A stretch of 64,000 nucleotides of DNA, from the NCBI GenBank assembly GCA_964277385.1, contig OZ195520.1:930001-994000 (forward strand), written 5' to 3'. The position numbers and the translations under genes were made by a program. The stretch comes from WRAU01 sp964277385 (lineage in GTDB: Bacteria; Pseudomonadota; Alphaproteobacteria; WRAU01; Hepatincolaceae). The notes under the pieces were generated by a model. That model was not told the DNA's origin, did not search any database, and saw only the letters and a list, made by a program, of their open reading frames with translations. Below are positions 17,077 through 26,716 of the stretch, in pieces; the stretch's first letter is position 1; each line of letters opens with the position of its first letter.

Positions 17077-18894
17077 ATGTTAGAATCAATAAAAAGATTT
17101 TTCTCTCTTTCTTTACTAGAGTTGAGTGTATATGATTTAGTTGTTTTAATATTGTTTGTTGTATCTTTAGTCTTAACTTTAATTTTTGCTTTAGTCGTTA
17201 TAGCAACAAAAGTTAGAAAACTTGATAAAGATATTGAAAATCAAATCAGCGAGCAAATTTCTAGTGAAAAGGTTATTATAAATTATCTAGATTTAATTAT
17301 AAACCACCTTTCCAAAGAAAAAATAAATGTAAAAAATAATTTAGAAATTAGAGAAAATATTCAAAAAAAAGAACTTCCTAAAAAACAAGATAATTCACTT
17401 AGTTTAGGGGAAATTATTAATGACTCTAATAGAAATGATTCTTACAAAGAAAAAGAAAAAAATAATGTACAAACAACTGTTGCTAATCTAGCTTCAACTC
17501 CTAAAAGTAGAACCAGTTTAGCTCTTTTAGAAAATGAAGTTAAAAATATTCCTATTGAAAGGCAAAAAATATTAGATAATGTCGTAGAAAATATAAATAC
17601 TTTATCTGCACTTGAACAAGTATCTAAGCAAATAGAAGAAAAAATAAAACAAACAGAAGTAGATGTTAAACCTAATGAAAAAACAAATGAAATTCCTAAA
17701 CTTCAAGTTATAGATTCTAATCCTTTAACCAATAATAATGTATCATCTATAGAAAAATCTAATAAACTTGATACTGGATCTGATATAAACTCTTTACCCA
17801 AATCATTAACTGCTACTCCTTTATCTACAAGGAAAATTAATCAAACTGATAGATTTAAATCAAACAGAAGTCTCAACAGATTAAGAACTCAAAGACCAAA
17901 TAGATTTGATAATGAGTTTCAAGTTGACAAACTTGAAAAAGTTAATAATAATTTTAATAATGGGGCGGTTACAGATACTAAAAGTAGTAGATTTAATAAC
18001 TCTGCTAAAGAAGCTAGTAATAGATTCAATTTTAAACCATTGTCGTTGAATTTGTTAAAAAAAGCGGATGATGTAAATATTGTTAGTAAAGAAAATTTTC
18101 TATTAAATTCTAGTAATGATTTATATAATAATGAAAAAGGACAAAATAATATGTATAATATGGGTGGTATGAATAGAAACAATCCTATGGGTATGGGTGG
18201 TATGAATAGACAAGCTAATCCTATGGGCGGCATGAATAGAAACAATCCTATGGGCAGCATGGGTGGTATGAATAGACAAGCTAATCCTATGGGTGGTATG
18301 AATAGAAACAATCCTATGGGCAGCATGGGTGGTATGAATAGACAAGCTAATCCTATGGGCAGCATGGGTGGTATGAATAGACAAGCTAATCCTATGGGCA
18401 GCATGGGTGGTATGAATAGACAAGCTAATCCTATGGGCAGCATGAATAGAAACAATCCTATGGGTATGGGTGGTATGAATAGACAAGCTAATCCTATGGG
18501 CAGCATGAATAGAAACAATCCTATGGGCAGCATGGGTGGTATGAATAGACAAGCTAATCCTATGGGTATGCGTGGCATGGTGAAACCAGCTAATCCTATG
18601 GGTATGGGCGGCATGAGTAGACAAGATAATCCTATGGGCAGCATGGGTGGTATGAATAGACAAGCTAATCCTATGGGTATGGGTGGTATGAATAGAAACA
18701 ATCCTATGGGCAGCATGAATAGAAACAATCCTATGGGCAGCAGCATGGGTGGTATGAATAGACCTAGCCCTATCAGTGGTATTAATAGACAAGCTAATTC
18801 TATGGGTATGCGTGGCATGGTGAAACCAGCTAATGCAACTTTAGGAATTGGTAGACCTCAGCTAGCTTCTTCCGATGGTATGAGAAGAAGATAG
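17077..18894 (+). CDS. Membrane-anchored low-complexity protein with Met-Gly-Gly-Met-Asn-Arg repeats
   Basis: No family recognised. I chose the ATG at 17077 because AGGAG lies five bases before it; an in-frame ATG at 16987 has no ribosome site. 605 residues: one strong membrane helix (about 19-45); a charged, probably helical stretch (46-100); a long disordered Lys/Asn/Ser region; then at about 362-586 a tract built from GGMNRQANPMGSM- and GGMNRNNPM-like units. It ends in GRPQLASSDGMRRR. The repeat part is rich in Met, Gly, Asn, Arg and Pro and lacks acidic residues except one Asp variant, so it is strongly basic. It lies about 110 bases downstream of pssA. The topology (short N-terminus, one helix, long tail) suggests a tail in either cytoplasm or periplasm; the side cannot be read. 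A scaffold, nucleic-acid- or membrane-associated role is speculation. Confidence 0.75.
   Translation: MLESIKRFFSLSLLELSVYDLVVLILFVVSLVLTLIFALVVIATKVRKLDKDIENQISEQISSEKVIINYLDLIINHLSKEKINVKNNLEIRENIQKKELPKKQDNSLSLGEIINDSNRNDSYKEKEKNNVQTTVANLASTPKSRTSLALLENEVKNIPIERQKILDNVVENINTLSALEQVSKQIEEKIKQTEVDVKPNEKTNEIPKLQVIDSNPLTNNNVSSIEKSNKLDTGSDINSLPKSLTATPLSTRKINQTDRFKSNRSLNRLRTQRPNRFDNEFQVDKLEKVNNNFNNGAVTDTKSSRFNNSAKEASNRFNFKPLSLNLLKKADDVNIVSKENFLLNSSNDLYNNEKGQNNMYNMGGMNRNNPMGMGGMNRQANPMGGMNRNNPMGSMGGMNRQANPMGGMNRNNPMGSMGGMNRQANPMGSMGGMNRQANPMGSMGGMNRQANPMGSMNRNNPMGMGGMNRQANPMGSMNRNNPMGSMGGMNRQANPMGMRGMVKPANPMGMGGMSRQDNPMGSMGGMNRQANPMGMGGMNRNNPMGSMNRNNPMGSSMGGMNRPSPISGINRQANSMGMRGMVKPANATLGIGRPQLASSDGMRRR
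18160..18834 (+). repeat. Coding minisatellite (27/39-bp units)
   Basis: Tandem in-frame units inside the preceding gene. One unit type encodes MGGMNRQANPMGS (39 bp) and another MNRNNPMGS (27 bp), interspersed with rarer variants (MRGMVKPANPMG appears twice, near 18565 and 18808). Units are almost identical at the DNA level, including third positions, which implies recent expansion by slippage or unequal exchange. All unit lengths are multiples of three, so length changes keep the frame. The tract also leaves both antisense frames open for over 200 codons; these are by-products. Confidence 0.9.
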
Positions 18895-19406
18895 TAAAAT
18901 ATAATCTCTTCTTGTAGTTGTAAAAAATTTTATATTGAAAGGTTAGTAATTGTTTTTATTAATAAAGATGATTATTGACCTTTTTTATTAATTAGCAATT
19001 GGCTTACAATAATTAATAAAAAACTAAAATCTAGATAGGCAATGCAATTTTTTACTATATTATCATCACCATAAATATTATAAATTTAGGTATTATACAT
19101 ATTGCACACTAGCAATTTTAAATGGCTAAAATACGACAATTATATATAAAATAAACCAAATAAAAGAAAATATAGTATAAAATTAGTTTTTTATAAAATA
19201 ATAATCCTATTATTTGATTGTTTGACAATTGGATTTATCAATTTTTAATTGGAAATAATTCATCATAAATAATTGGGTTTATTTTATATATAATTGCCTA
19301 AAATAATAATTCTTTACAAACAATATATAATTAAAAAATATTCTTAAGAATTTAAACAAAAATAAGTTATATTTACTTGTATATTTATATAAAATCAAAG
19401 AAAATT
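18895..19406. repeat. Intergenic region with a perfect 21-bp inverted repeat
   Basis: No gene seen between the repeat protein and radA. The 21-base arms at 19137-19157 (begins CAATTATATATAAAATAAAC) and 19276-19296 (begins GGTTTATTTTATATATAATT) are exact reverse complements 118 bases apart. Close relatives occur at 9808-9828 (19 of 21 positions) and on the other strand at 51495-51514. The copies at 9.8 and 51.5 kb also share a flank reading CTAAAAATAGTT, which argues for a dispersed element and not chance AT-richness. Confidence 0.5.
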
Positions 19407-20789
19407 ATGGCAAAAAAACACTCTATTTTTATTTGTACTAACTGTCAAGCAAACTTTCCTAAGTGGAGCGGACAGTGCGATAATTGCAATAGTTGGAATA
19501 CAATAGAAGAATCTATATCTTCTATTGTTACCCAATTTTCTAAAAATCAAATATCTAGCATTACACCAAATGTAATTACTTTTGCAAAGTTATCAGAAAA
19601 AATAAAAGTTATTCCTAGATTCCTATCAAACATTAAAGAGTTTGATAGGGTTTGTGGTGGTGGATTAGTTCCAGGTTCGGCAATATTGGTTGGAGGAGAT
19701 CCAGGAATAGGTAAATCTACACTTTTAATGCAAGTTATTGCTAATTTATCTAAAAATCAATCTTGCGTTTATATATCAGGTGAAGAATCTATAGATCAGC
19801 TAAAAAGAAGGGCTTTAAGATTAGATGTACTACATGAAAATTTAAAAATTGCTACTCACGCTTCTTTAGTAGATATTTTATTTTCATTAGAAAAAATAAA
19901 ACCCGAAATATTAATTATAGATTCTATACAAACAATGTACTTAGAATCTGTAACAGGAATACCAGGAAGTATCTCTCAAGTTCGTTCTTGTGCCAATGAA
20001 CTAATTAATTTTTGTAAAAAGCATAATATAATAGTAATAATGATAGGACATGTAACTCGTGAGGGACAAATCGCAGGTCCTAAAGTATTAGAACATATGG
20101 TAGATAGCGTTTTATATTTTGAAGGAGAAAAAAATCATAATTTCAGAATTTTGAGAGCTGTAAAAAATAGATTTGGAGCAACTGATGAGATTGGAATTTT
20201 TGAAATGAGCGAAAAAGGCTTGGTAGAAGTAGAAAATCCATCGGCCCTTTTCTTACACGATTATCTAACAAATATCAATGGAACCTCTGTTTTTGCAGGA
20301 ATAGAAGGATTACGACCAATTCTAGTAGAAGCACAATCATTGCTAGTATCTACTGTTTTTGCATCTCCTCGTCGTGCTGTTGTTGGTGCTGATGCTAATA
20401 GATTATCGATGATCACAGCTGTTTTGGAATCTCGTTGTGGAATTTTATTTTCTAATAAAGATATTTACCTTAATATTGCAGGAGGCTTAAAAATAAGCGA
20501 ACCAGCATTAGACCTAGCAATTGGTGCTTCTATTATTTCATCATTTCTTGAAACTGTATTACCACATAAAACCGTATTTTTTGGAGAAATTAGCTTATCA
20601 GGACAAATAAGATCAACCTCTCATACGGAAAAAAGATTACAAGAAGCAATGAGACTAGGATTTGAAAAAGCTATTATTCCAAAAATTCCTAAAAAACAAA
20701 AAAACTTAATGAAAAAAGAAATTTTTGAAACCCTAGAAATCATAGAAATTAGCAATATAATAGATTTAATTAAAATACTGAAAAAGTAA
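19407..20789 (+). CDS. radA: DNA repair protein RadA
   Basis: RecA-like ATPase that promotes branch migration in homologous recombination. 460 residues from the ATG at 19407, the E. coli length; a TTG 30 bases upstream would add ten unconserved residues. N-terminal zinc finger C10-C13-C24-C27 (CTNC...CDNC). Walker A GGDPGIGKST at 96-105, the RadA motif KNRFGATDE, and a C-terminal Lon-like domain containing DLAIGASIISSFLE. A single gene on the plus strand with a long upstream spacer. Confidence 0.96.
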   Translation: MAKKHSIFICTNCQANFPKWSGQCDNCNSWNTIEESISSIVTQFSKNQISSITPNVITFAKLSEKIKVIPRFLSNIKEFDRVCGGGLVPGSAILVGGDPGIGKSTLLMQVIANLSKNQSCVYISGEESIDQLKRRALRLDVLHENLKIATHASLVDILFSLEKIKPEILIIDSIQTMYLESVTGIPGSISQVRSCANELINFCKKHNIIVIMIGHVTREGQIAGPKVLEHMVDSVLYFEGEKNHNFRILRAVKNRFGATDEIGIFEMSEKGLVEVENPSALFLHDYLTNINGTSVFAGIEGLRPILVEAQSLLVSTVFASPRRAVVGADANRLSMITAVLESRCGILFSNKDIYLNIAGGLKISEPALDLAIGASIISSFLETVLPHKTVFFGEISLSGQIRSTSHTEKRLQEAMRLGFEKAIIPKIPKKQKNLMKKEIFETLEIIEISNIIDLIKILKK

Positions 20790-20880
20790 TATTTCTCATA
20801 AATAAATAAGTAATAAAAAATAAGTTTTTCATATCTATTTTTATAGTGATGGTTGTAATCAAATAAAAATAGGATATGTT

Positions 20881-21414
20881 ATGTGCGATATTGAAAACTT
20901 TAAACAAGATAATACTACTAATTTATCAATAAAAATAGAAAATAATCATTTACCTATAGAACTAGAAAGTTTTTCTAAATCCTTAATGTCATTAAGTTAT
21001 TTATATTCATATTTTAAAAAATTAGATACACCAGAAAAACTATTTATAAAAGAAATCAATAAAGGATCTATAATTGTTGAAATTACGTCTGTAGTTATTA
21101 ATTCTATTGAGCATACTAATAGACATTAATACAGTTTGCTCTTTATCTAAAAGCACTTAAATTACTCTTTGAAAAGAATAAATCAGAATCAGATAAAATA
21201 ATTACAGAAAATAATTTCTCCAAAATAAATAAACCTGTTATGGAATAATTTAAAAGTTTCATCAATATTAAAGTAAATAGTAAAGATATTAGTCCAATAA
21301 TTAATATAAATATACATGGAGAAAATATATCTATAAATACTAAAGAATTATCAAATAATATAGCCAAAGAAATAGATAGATTATCATCAAAAGATAAAGG
21401 TATGGATAGATAGA
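20881..21414 (+). pseudogene. Broken hypothetical gene (frameshift and internal stop)
   Basis: The first frame (20881-21129, 82 residues) starts with a proper AGGA-ATG region and contains LFIKEINKGSIIVEI. It stops at 21127. A second frame takes over at about 21130 (QFALYLKALKLLFEKNKSES), is cut by TAA after NKPVME, and continues to TAG at 21414 with GENISINTKELSNNIAKEI. The continuous amino-acid character over about 175 codons indicates one former gene with at least one frameshift and one nonsense codon. The KGSIIVEI element resembles a widespread family of uncharacterised proteins in which a 'xGSIIxEL' strand is conserved, but I cannot name it. Confidence 0.65.
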
Positions 21415-21748
21415 AAACTAAACTCTTAAATTAAAACTATTAGACTAAACTGAATATTATCAATTCCAAAAAAAATAGAGATATTTATCTAATAAAATAT
21501 AAGTTATAAATAAGATTATAAAACTGTTGTTGCAGTTTATATTTATATATGATGAACCTTATAGAATAATTAGTTAATATAAATATTAACTAAAAAATCT
21601 TAGTTTTATTTCTTTACCATAATTGATTTTTATATTGATTGGGATAATTTTTTATTTATATAACAATTTTTTTTAATCTTAATGAAATATCATATTTGGT
21701 TTTAAGTAGTTTGGTATTTTATGTATATAATTATATAATTTTATATAA
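21415..21748. other. Intergenic region, nothing recognised
   Basis: About 330 bases of AT-rich DNA between the broken plus-strand gene and the minus-strand ligA. I see no frame of note, no RNA gene and no convincing hairpin terminator. Confidence 0.4.
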
Positions 21749-23917
21749 CTAGTCATCTATCAAACTTAAAAATTCTTCTTCTAATAAAATGCTAATTCCT
21801 AGTTCTTGAGCTTTTTTAAGTTTAGATCCAGCCTCATCACCCACAACCAAATAATTTAACTTTTTAGATACTCCACTAACTACAATAGCACCATTTCTTT
21901 CTGCAATTGATTTTGCCTCTGCCCTGCTCATTTTCGCTAAACTTCCGCTAAATAGGATTGTTTTTTCAAATAATTTACCTTCCTTCTGTATTTCTTCTTG
22001 GATGTAATCTTTAATCATTACATAATCTAATAATTTATCTATTACTTCCATATTTTTTAGATTTTTAAAGTATTTAGATAAATCGGATAAAATACTATTA
22101 CCTAATCCGTTAATATTAATTTGCTCCGATAAACTAATCTCAAAATCTTCTATTTCTACAAATAATTTTCTTAAATTAGCCAAACTTTTGAAATTTTTTG
22201 CTAAAACTTTAGCTCCTTTTTCTCCTATTTGTTTAATACCTAAAGAATAAATAAAGTTATTTAAATCTATTTCTTTTTTAGATTCTATGGAATCTAACAA
22301 ATTATTAATAGATTTCTCTCCAAATCTATCTAAATTTATTAGCATATCTTTATGATTTTTTAACTCAAAAATATTATGAGGTAAATCTAGTATTCCTAGC
22401 TTATTAAAAGTAATAATTTGTTTTTCTGCCAACCCTTCTATATCAAAACCACCTTTAGATACAAAATGCACCAACCCTTCTATAAGCATCGCTTTACAAT
22501 AAAAAACACCTCCACTACAGCGAATAGCAACCTCATCAATATCTCTTTCTACTTTTGATCCACAAACTGGGCAATTGCTTGGCATTTTAAACTCCATAGA
22601 ATTTAACGGTCTTTTTTCTAATAAAACCTCAACCACCTGTGGAATAACATCACCAGCCCTTTTAATAAGTACACTATCTCCTACTCTAATATCTTTGCGT
22701 TTAATTTCATCAATATTATGTAGCGAAGCACGAGAGACCATAACGCCTCCAACATTAATAGGCTCAAATTCAGCAACAGGAGTTAATGTTCCTGTTCTAC
22801 CAACATGAATAATAATATCTTTAATATGAGTAATCGCCAATTCTGCCTTAAATTTATGTGCAACCGCCCATCTAGGAGATTTAATTAATGTACCTAAGCG
22901 ATTTTGTAATTCAATAGAATTTACTTTATAAACCATTCCATCAATATCAAAAGACAATTGGGAACGAATACTTTCTATCTCCAAGTAATGATTATAAAGT
23001 TCTTCTACCCCTTTGCAATGCTTATTAAATTTATTTACATTAAAATTTGATTTTATTAAAAGATTATAAATATCAGAAAAATTTTCTATTTTTATACTAC
23101 TCTCTGCAGAAATTTCACCAAATCCCCAAGCTAAAAATTTAAGAGGTCTTTGTGCTGTTATCCTAGAATCTAACTGCCTTAAACTTCCTGCTGCTAAATT
23201 ACGAGGATTAGCAAAAACTTTTTTACCTTCCTTTTCTAATAATTGATTTAGCTCTAGAAAATCATCCTTTTCTATGTAAACCTCACCTCTAACCTCAAGA
23301 ATATTAGGAAAATCATCTTTTAATTTATGAGGAATATCTTTAATTGTTTTAGCGTTTAAGGTAACATTTTCACCATATTCACCATCTCCTCTGGTTAGTG
23401 CTTGAACTAATATACCATTTTCGTATCTTAAAGAAAGAGATAAACCATCAATTTTAAGTTCCGAAAAATAATCAATTTGTTGAAAATTTTCCATATTTAA
23501 GAATCTTTTTATTTTTTCATCAAATTTTATAAGTTCTTCTTTTAAGAAAACATTATCCAAAGACATCATTTGTTGAGTATGCTTAAGTTGCTGAAATCCT
23601 CTAAATTTCTGAGAAGATAAAGAAGATCCTACTTTTGATGTAATTTGAGATGTAAAACCAAACTTTTCTTCTAAAAGCTGTAGATATTTTATCAGTTTAT
23701 CATAATTAGCATCATCAATTATTGGATCATCTTTTACATAGTAATGATTACCTGCACTTTCTAAGAATAACATAAGTTTATTATACTTTTTTGCAACGAC
23801 TTCTTCAGAATCATTTTCTTTAATTTCATATTTTAAGTCATTAATTTCTGCTTTACTAAAGGCTTTATCTTTTAGTTTACTGATATTTTCTAAATCATCA
23901 AAGAATTTTTCTTGCAT
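21749..23917 (-). CDS. ligA: NAD+-dependent DNA ligase
   Basis: Seals nicks in replication and repair using NAD+. 722 residues (E. coli 671). Domain Ia with YYVKDDPIIDDANYD at 59-73; nucleotidyltransferase with the adenylated lysine K155 in SELKIDGLS; OB-fold with DSVLIKRAGDVIPQV; four-cysteine zinc finger from CPVCGSKV to CSGGVFYCK; helix-hairpin-helix region (LGIKQIGEKGAKVLAK); and a C-terminal BRCT domain (LFEKTILFSGSLAKMSRAEA). Domains are complete. It lies downstream of recN with a 233-bp spacer holding an inverted repeat. Confidence 0.97.
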   Translation of the reverse strand: MQEKFFDDLENISKLKDKAFSKAEINDLKYEIKENDSEEVVAKKYNKLMLFLESAGNHYYVKDDPIIDDANYDKLIKYLQLLEEKFGFTSQITSKVGSSLSSQKFRGFQQLKHTQQMMSLDNVFLKEELIKFDEKIKRFLNMENFQQIDYFSELKIDGLSLSLRYENGILVQALTRGDGEYGENVTLNAKTIKDIPHKLKDDFPNILEVRGEVYIEKDDFLELNQLLEKEGKKVFANPRNLAAGSLRQLDSRITAQRPLKFLAWGFGEISAESSIKIENFSDIYNLLIKSNFNVNKFNKHCKGVEELYNHYLEIESIRSQLSFDIDGMVYKVNSIELQNRLGTLIKSPRWAVAHKFKAELAITHIKDIIIHVGRTGTLTPVAEFEPINVGGVMVSRASLHNIDEIKRKDIRVGDSVLIKRAGDVIPQVVEVLLEKRPLNSMEFKMPSNCPVCGSKVERDIDEVAIRCSGGVFYCKAMLIEGLVHFVSKGGFDIEGLAEKQIITFNKLGILDLPHNIFELKNHKDMLINLDRFGEKSINNLLDSIESKKEIDLNNFIYSLGIKQIGEKGAKVLAKNFKSLANLRKLFVEIEDFEISLSEQININGLGNSILSDLSKYFKNLKNMEVIDKLLDYVMIKDYIQEEIQKEGKLFEKTILFSGSLAKMSRAEAKSIAERNGAIVVSGVSKKLNYLVVGDEAGSKLKKAQELGISILLEEEFLSLIDD

Positions 23918-24040
23918 AATACTATTACTTTTTATTAACTATTTTTTTAATTTTTTCATTAATAAAATATTACTTTATTTTTAAAAATATAATTATTAAA
24001 TAATCATCAGAATATAAATTTTCTAAAAAATTTAGCACTT

Positions 24041-24076
24041 ACTTAACAGATATTAATAATATAATCTCTGTTAAGT
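24041..24076. terminator. 10-bp inverted repeat between recN and ligA
   Basis: ACTTAACAGA (24041-24050) and TCTGTTAAGT (24067-24076) are perfect complements with a 16-nt loop, about 75 bases beyond the recN stop on the minus strand. A T-rich run follows only after a gap, so termination of the bamD-recN transcript is plausible but not certain. Confidence 0.4.
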
Positions 24077-24150
24077 ATAAACACTCAATACACCCCCCCA
24101 CATAAAGAAAATAGTGGTTAATTATTTCTTGAATTAATGGAGAATAAAAC

Positions 24151-25809
24151 TTAATTCTTTATTAAAAGAGTAATAGCGGTTGCTCTTGCTTGCTCTGTGA
24201 TTTCAGCACCTGATAGCATTCTTGCTATTTCTTCTATTCTTTGTTCGGTAGATAAAATAGATAACTTGGTAAACACTTCATTATCAACGAGCTCTTTTAA
24301 AACCTTATAATGATGCTCACCTTTTGATGCAACTTGATGCGAATGAGTAACAACAATGGTTTGAATTTTTTGCGATAAATGTAAAAGACGCTGTCCAATA
24401 GCCTCAGCAACTTCTCCACCAACCCCAATATCTATTTCATCTAATATTATTGTACCAATTATATCAACCTCTGCTAAAACTATTTTTAAAGCTAGCATAA
24501 ATCTAGCCATCTCACCACCAGATGCTACTTTATTAAGATCACCAAAGTCTGATCCTACATTTGTTTTAACCTTAAAAACAACTTTATCTATTCCAGATTC
24601 ACCCTCAATTTCTTGATCTATAATAGTTTTAAATTCAGCACTAAAAAGTTTTAAAAAATATAGTTCAGAATTTACTTTTTCATCTACAATTTTCGCAATA
24701 TTTTTTCTTTCCTTACTTAATTGAACTGAAAGATTTTTAAATTTATAATATTTATTATCTAAATATTCTTTGATATCATCTACTAAATTATTAGATTTTT
24801 TTAACAATAATAATTTTTCTTCAAACTCATCTTTTAACTTAGGTAAATCTTCACTTAAAACCCTATGCTTTTTTGCTATGGATCTTAAATTCATAATTCT
24901 TTCTTCAATATTATTTAGTTCATTCTCATCAAAATCTAAAGATGATCTAAAAATATCAAAAGATTCTATACTTTCATCAACCTTAACATAAGCAGAATCA
25001 AATAGCTCTATCAGTTGCTCTATTTCTTCATTATTTGACAACAAAGATTTTGTATGATCTAAAATTTTAATAGATTTATGAATATTAGATAATACTCCTG
25101 TTGTTATCATATTTTTTTCTATATCAACTAAATTACCTAAAATCTTTTTACCATTAGACATCAGATATTTTTTTTCTAAAAGTTCTTTTTCTTCATTTAT
25201 TTTTGGATTAAGCTCTAGCAACTCATTTAAAGAATATTCTATGTATTCTCTTTCTTTTTCTAATTCTTCTATTTCTAATATTTTAGAATCATAATCTTTT
25301 TTAGCTAATTTATAACTTTCCCAAGATTTTTTAACCTCAGATAATAATGATCTATTAGGTAAAAAACTATCTAGTATATCTTTATGAAAAGACTGATTAA
25401 TAAGCCTTTGATTATCAAATTGACCATGAATATCAATTAAAGTAGCACCTATTTGCCTTAAAAAATTCACAGTTACAGGAGTATCATTAATAAAACATTT
25501 AGATTTAGCATCTGCTGTTATAATTCTTCTTATAATTATTTCATCTACTACTTCAATAGAGTTATTTTTTAATAATTCTACAGATAAGTGGTTTTTTTGT
25601 ACAAAAAAAATAGCTAAAACTTCTGCTGTTTTCTCACCATTACGAATCAAATTATAGTTTGCTCTCTCACCAAGAGTTAAAGATAAAGAATCTAAAAGAA
25701 TACTTTTACCAGCACCAGTTTCGCCACTAAATACACTAAAACCATAAAAAAAATCAATTTTAATGTCTTTTATTAATACAATATTTTTAATATGCAAACT
25801 TCTTAGCAT
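24151..25809 (-). CDS. recN: DNA repair protein RecN
   Basis: SMC-like ATPase for double-strand-break repair. 552 residues, usual length. Walker A SGETGAGKS at 28-36, long central coiled coil (about 150-370), ABC signature region KVASGGEMARFMLALK, Walker B TIILDEIDIGVGG, and the terminal histidine loop VVTHSHQVAS. Intact. It lies 25 bases downstream of the bamD stop on the minus strand, an arrangement (lpxC-bamD-recN-ligA) common in alphaproteobacteria. Confidence 0.96.
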   Translation of the reverse strand: MLRSLHIKNIVLIKDIKIDFFYGFSVFSGETGAGKSILLDSLSLTLGERANYNLIRNGEKTAEVLAIFFVQKNHLSVELLKNNSIEVVDEIIIRRIITADAKSKCFINDTPVTVNFLRQIGATLIDIHGQFDNQRLINQSFHKDILDSFLPNRSLLSEVKKSWESYKLAKKDYDSKILEIEELEKEREYIEYSLNELLELNPKINEEKELLEKKYLMSNGKKILGNLVDIEKNMITTGVLSNIHKSIKILDHTKSLLSNNEEIEQLIELFDSAYVKVDESIESFDIFRSSLDFDENELNNIEERIMNLRSIAKKHRVLSEDLPKLKDEFEEKLLLLKKSNNLVDDIKEYLDNKYYKFKNLSVQLSKERKNIAKIVDEKVNSELYFLKLFSAEFKTIIDQEIEGESGIDKVVFKVKTNVGSDFGDLNKVASGGEMARFMLALKIVLAEVDIIGTIILDEIDIGVGGEVAEAIGQRLLHLSQKIQTIVVTHSHQVASKGEHHYKVLKELVDNEVFTKLSILSTEQRIEEIARMLSGAEITEQARATAITLLIKN

Positions 25810-25833
25810 AACTTTTTATCTTATTGTTAGTAT

Positions 25834-26622
25834 TTAGTTGGTAGAAACATTTCTTGGTAAATCTTTCTTGGTATCTTTAGTATATCTTTTAATTAAGGTT
25901 AAAGATTTTTTATACCATTCACTACTAGGATAATTATATCCTAGTACCGATGCAACTCTATATGCTTCATCTTCTACACCAAAAGTCAACCATAAGTATA
26001 CTAATCTATACATTGCTTCTTGTACAAAAATAGTGTCTTGAAAATACATCACTACATTTTGATATCTTGATAGTGCTGCGATATAACTTTTTTCTTCTAA
26101 ATAAAAGAATCCTACTTTCATATTACGCAATGCTAAATTATATTTAATTACATCTATTTTATAATAAGCATCTTGTTCATATAAAGTACCTTTATACTTT
26201 TTATATATAACAGAAAAAGCATTAAGAGCTTCTAGTGTTTTTGATTGATCTGTATCAGAAGAATTAACTTGCTCATAGACAATTAAAGCCCTCATATAAT
26301 TTGCCCAATCTGTGTATTTATTAGCAACATAGTATTTTAAGAAAGAATCTATAGTTACTTCTGTCATAATATAGTCATTTTCTAAATAGTTAATCCAAAT
26401 TAAAAAAACTTGTGCTTCTATTGCTTCATCTTTATAAGGAAAATTATCAGATATTTTTTGAAAATATTTTTTTGCTTCAAATAAGTTACCTTTTTTAAAC
26501 TCAAAAAGAGCCTTTGAATATAAGTAATCGGCGTCCATTTCTGGCTCTTTATTAAAATGATTACAAGAAGCTAGCACAAAAGCCAAAACTAATAAAATTA
26601 TAATATTTCTTATTTTACTCAT
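25834..26622 (-). CDS. bamD: Outer membrane assembly lipoprotein BamD
   Basis: Essential TPR lipoprotein of the BAM complex that inserts beta-barrels in the outer membrane. I start at the ATG at 26622 (262 residues): it gives a clean lipoprotein signal peptide IIILLVLAFVLASCNHF with lipobox LASC, whereas the TTG 24 bases upstream adds unlikely residues. TPR-like repeats follow (LYSKALFEFKKGNLFEAKKY, NFPYKDEAIEAQVFLIW). Family and position after lpxC agree. It serves the beta-barrel proteins encoded at the right end of the window. Confidence 0.92.
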   Translation of the reverse strand: MSKIRNIIILLVLAFVLASCNHFNKEPEMDADYLYSKALFEFKKGNLFEAKKYFQKISDNFPYKDEAIEAQVFLIWINYLENDYIMTEVTIDSFLKYYVANKYTDWANYMRALIVYEQVNSSDTDQSKTLEALNAFSVIYKKYKGTLYEQDAYYKIDVIKYNLALRNMKVGFFYLEEKSYIAALSRYQNVVMYFQDTIFVQEAMYRLVYLWLTFGVEDEAYRVASVLGYNYPSSEWYKKSLTLIKRYTKDTKKDLPRNVSTN

Positions 26623-26716
26623 AAAATCCAAATATGTTATATACAAAAAAATACAATATAAACTAATCTATATTGTATTTTAATTTATCTTTATTATCAA
26701 TAGATTACTAAATTAT

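Noticed and set aside
17919..18818. Two long antisense open frames (299 and 223 codons) rich in Pro/Leu/Ile or His/Thr/Ser.
   Set aside because: They lie entirely over the coding minisatellite, whose unit lengths are multiples of three, so any frame open in one unit stays open in all. No ribosome site and no plausible protein character.
18160..18834. Regularly spaced repeats that could suggest a CRISPR array.
   Set aside because: The repeats are contiguous coding units without unique spacers, and no cas genes are present.
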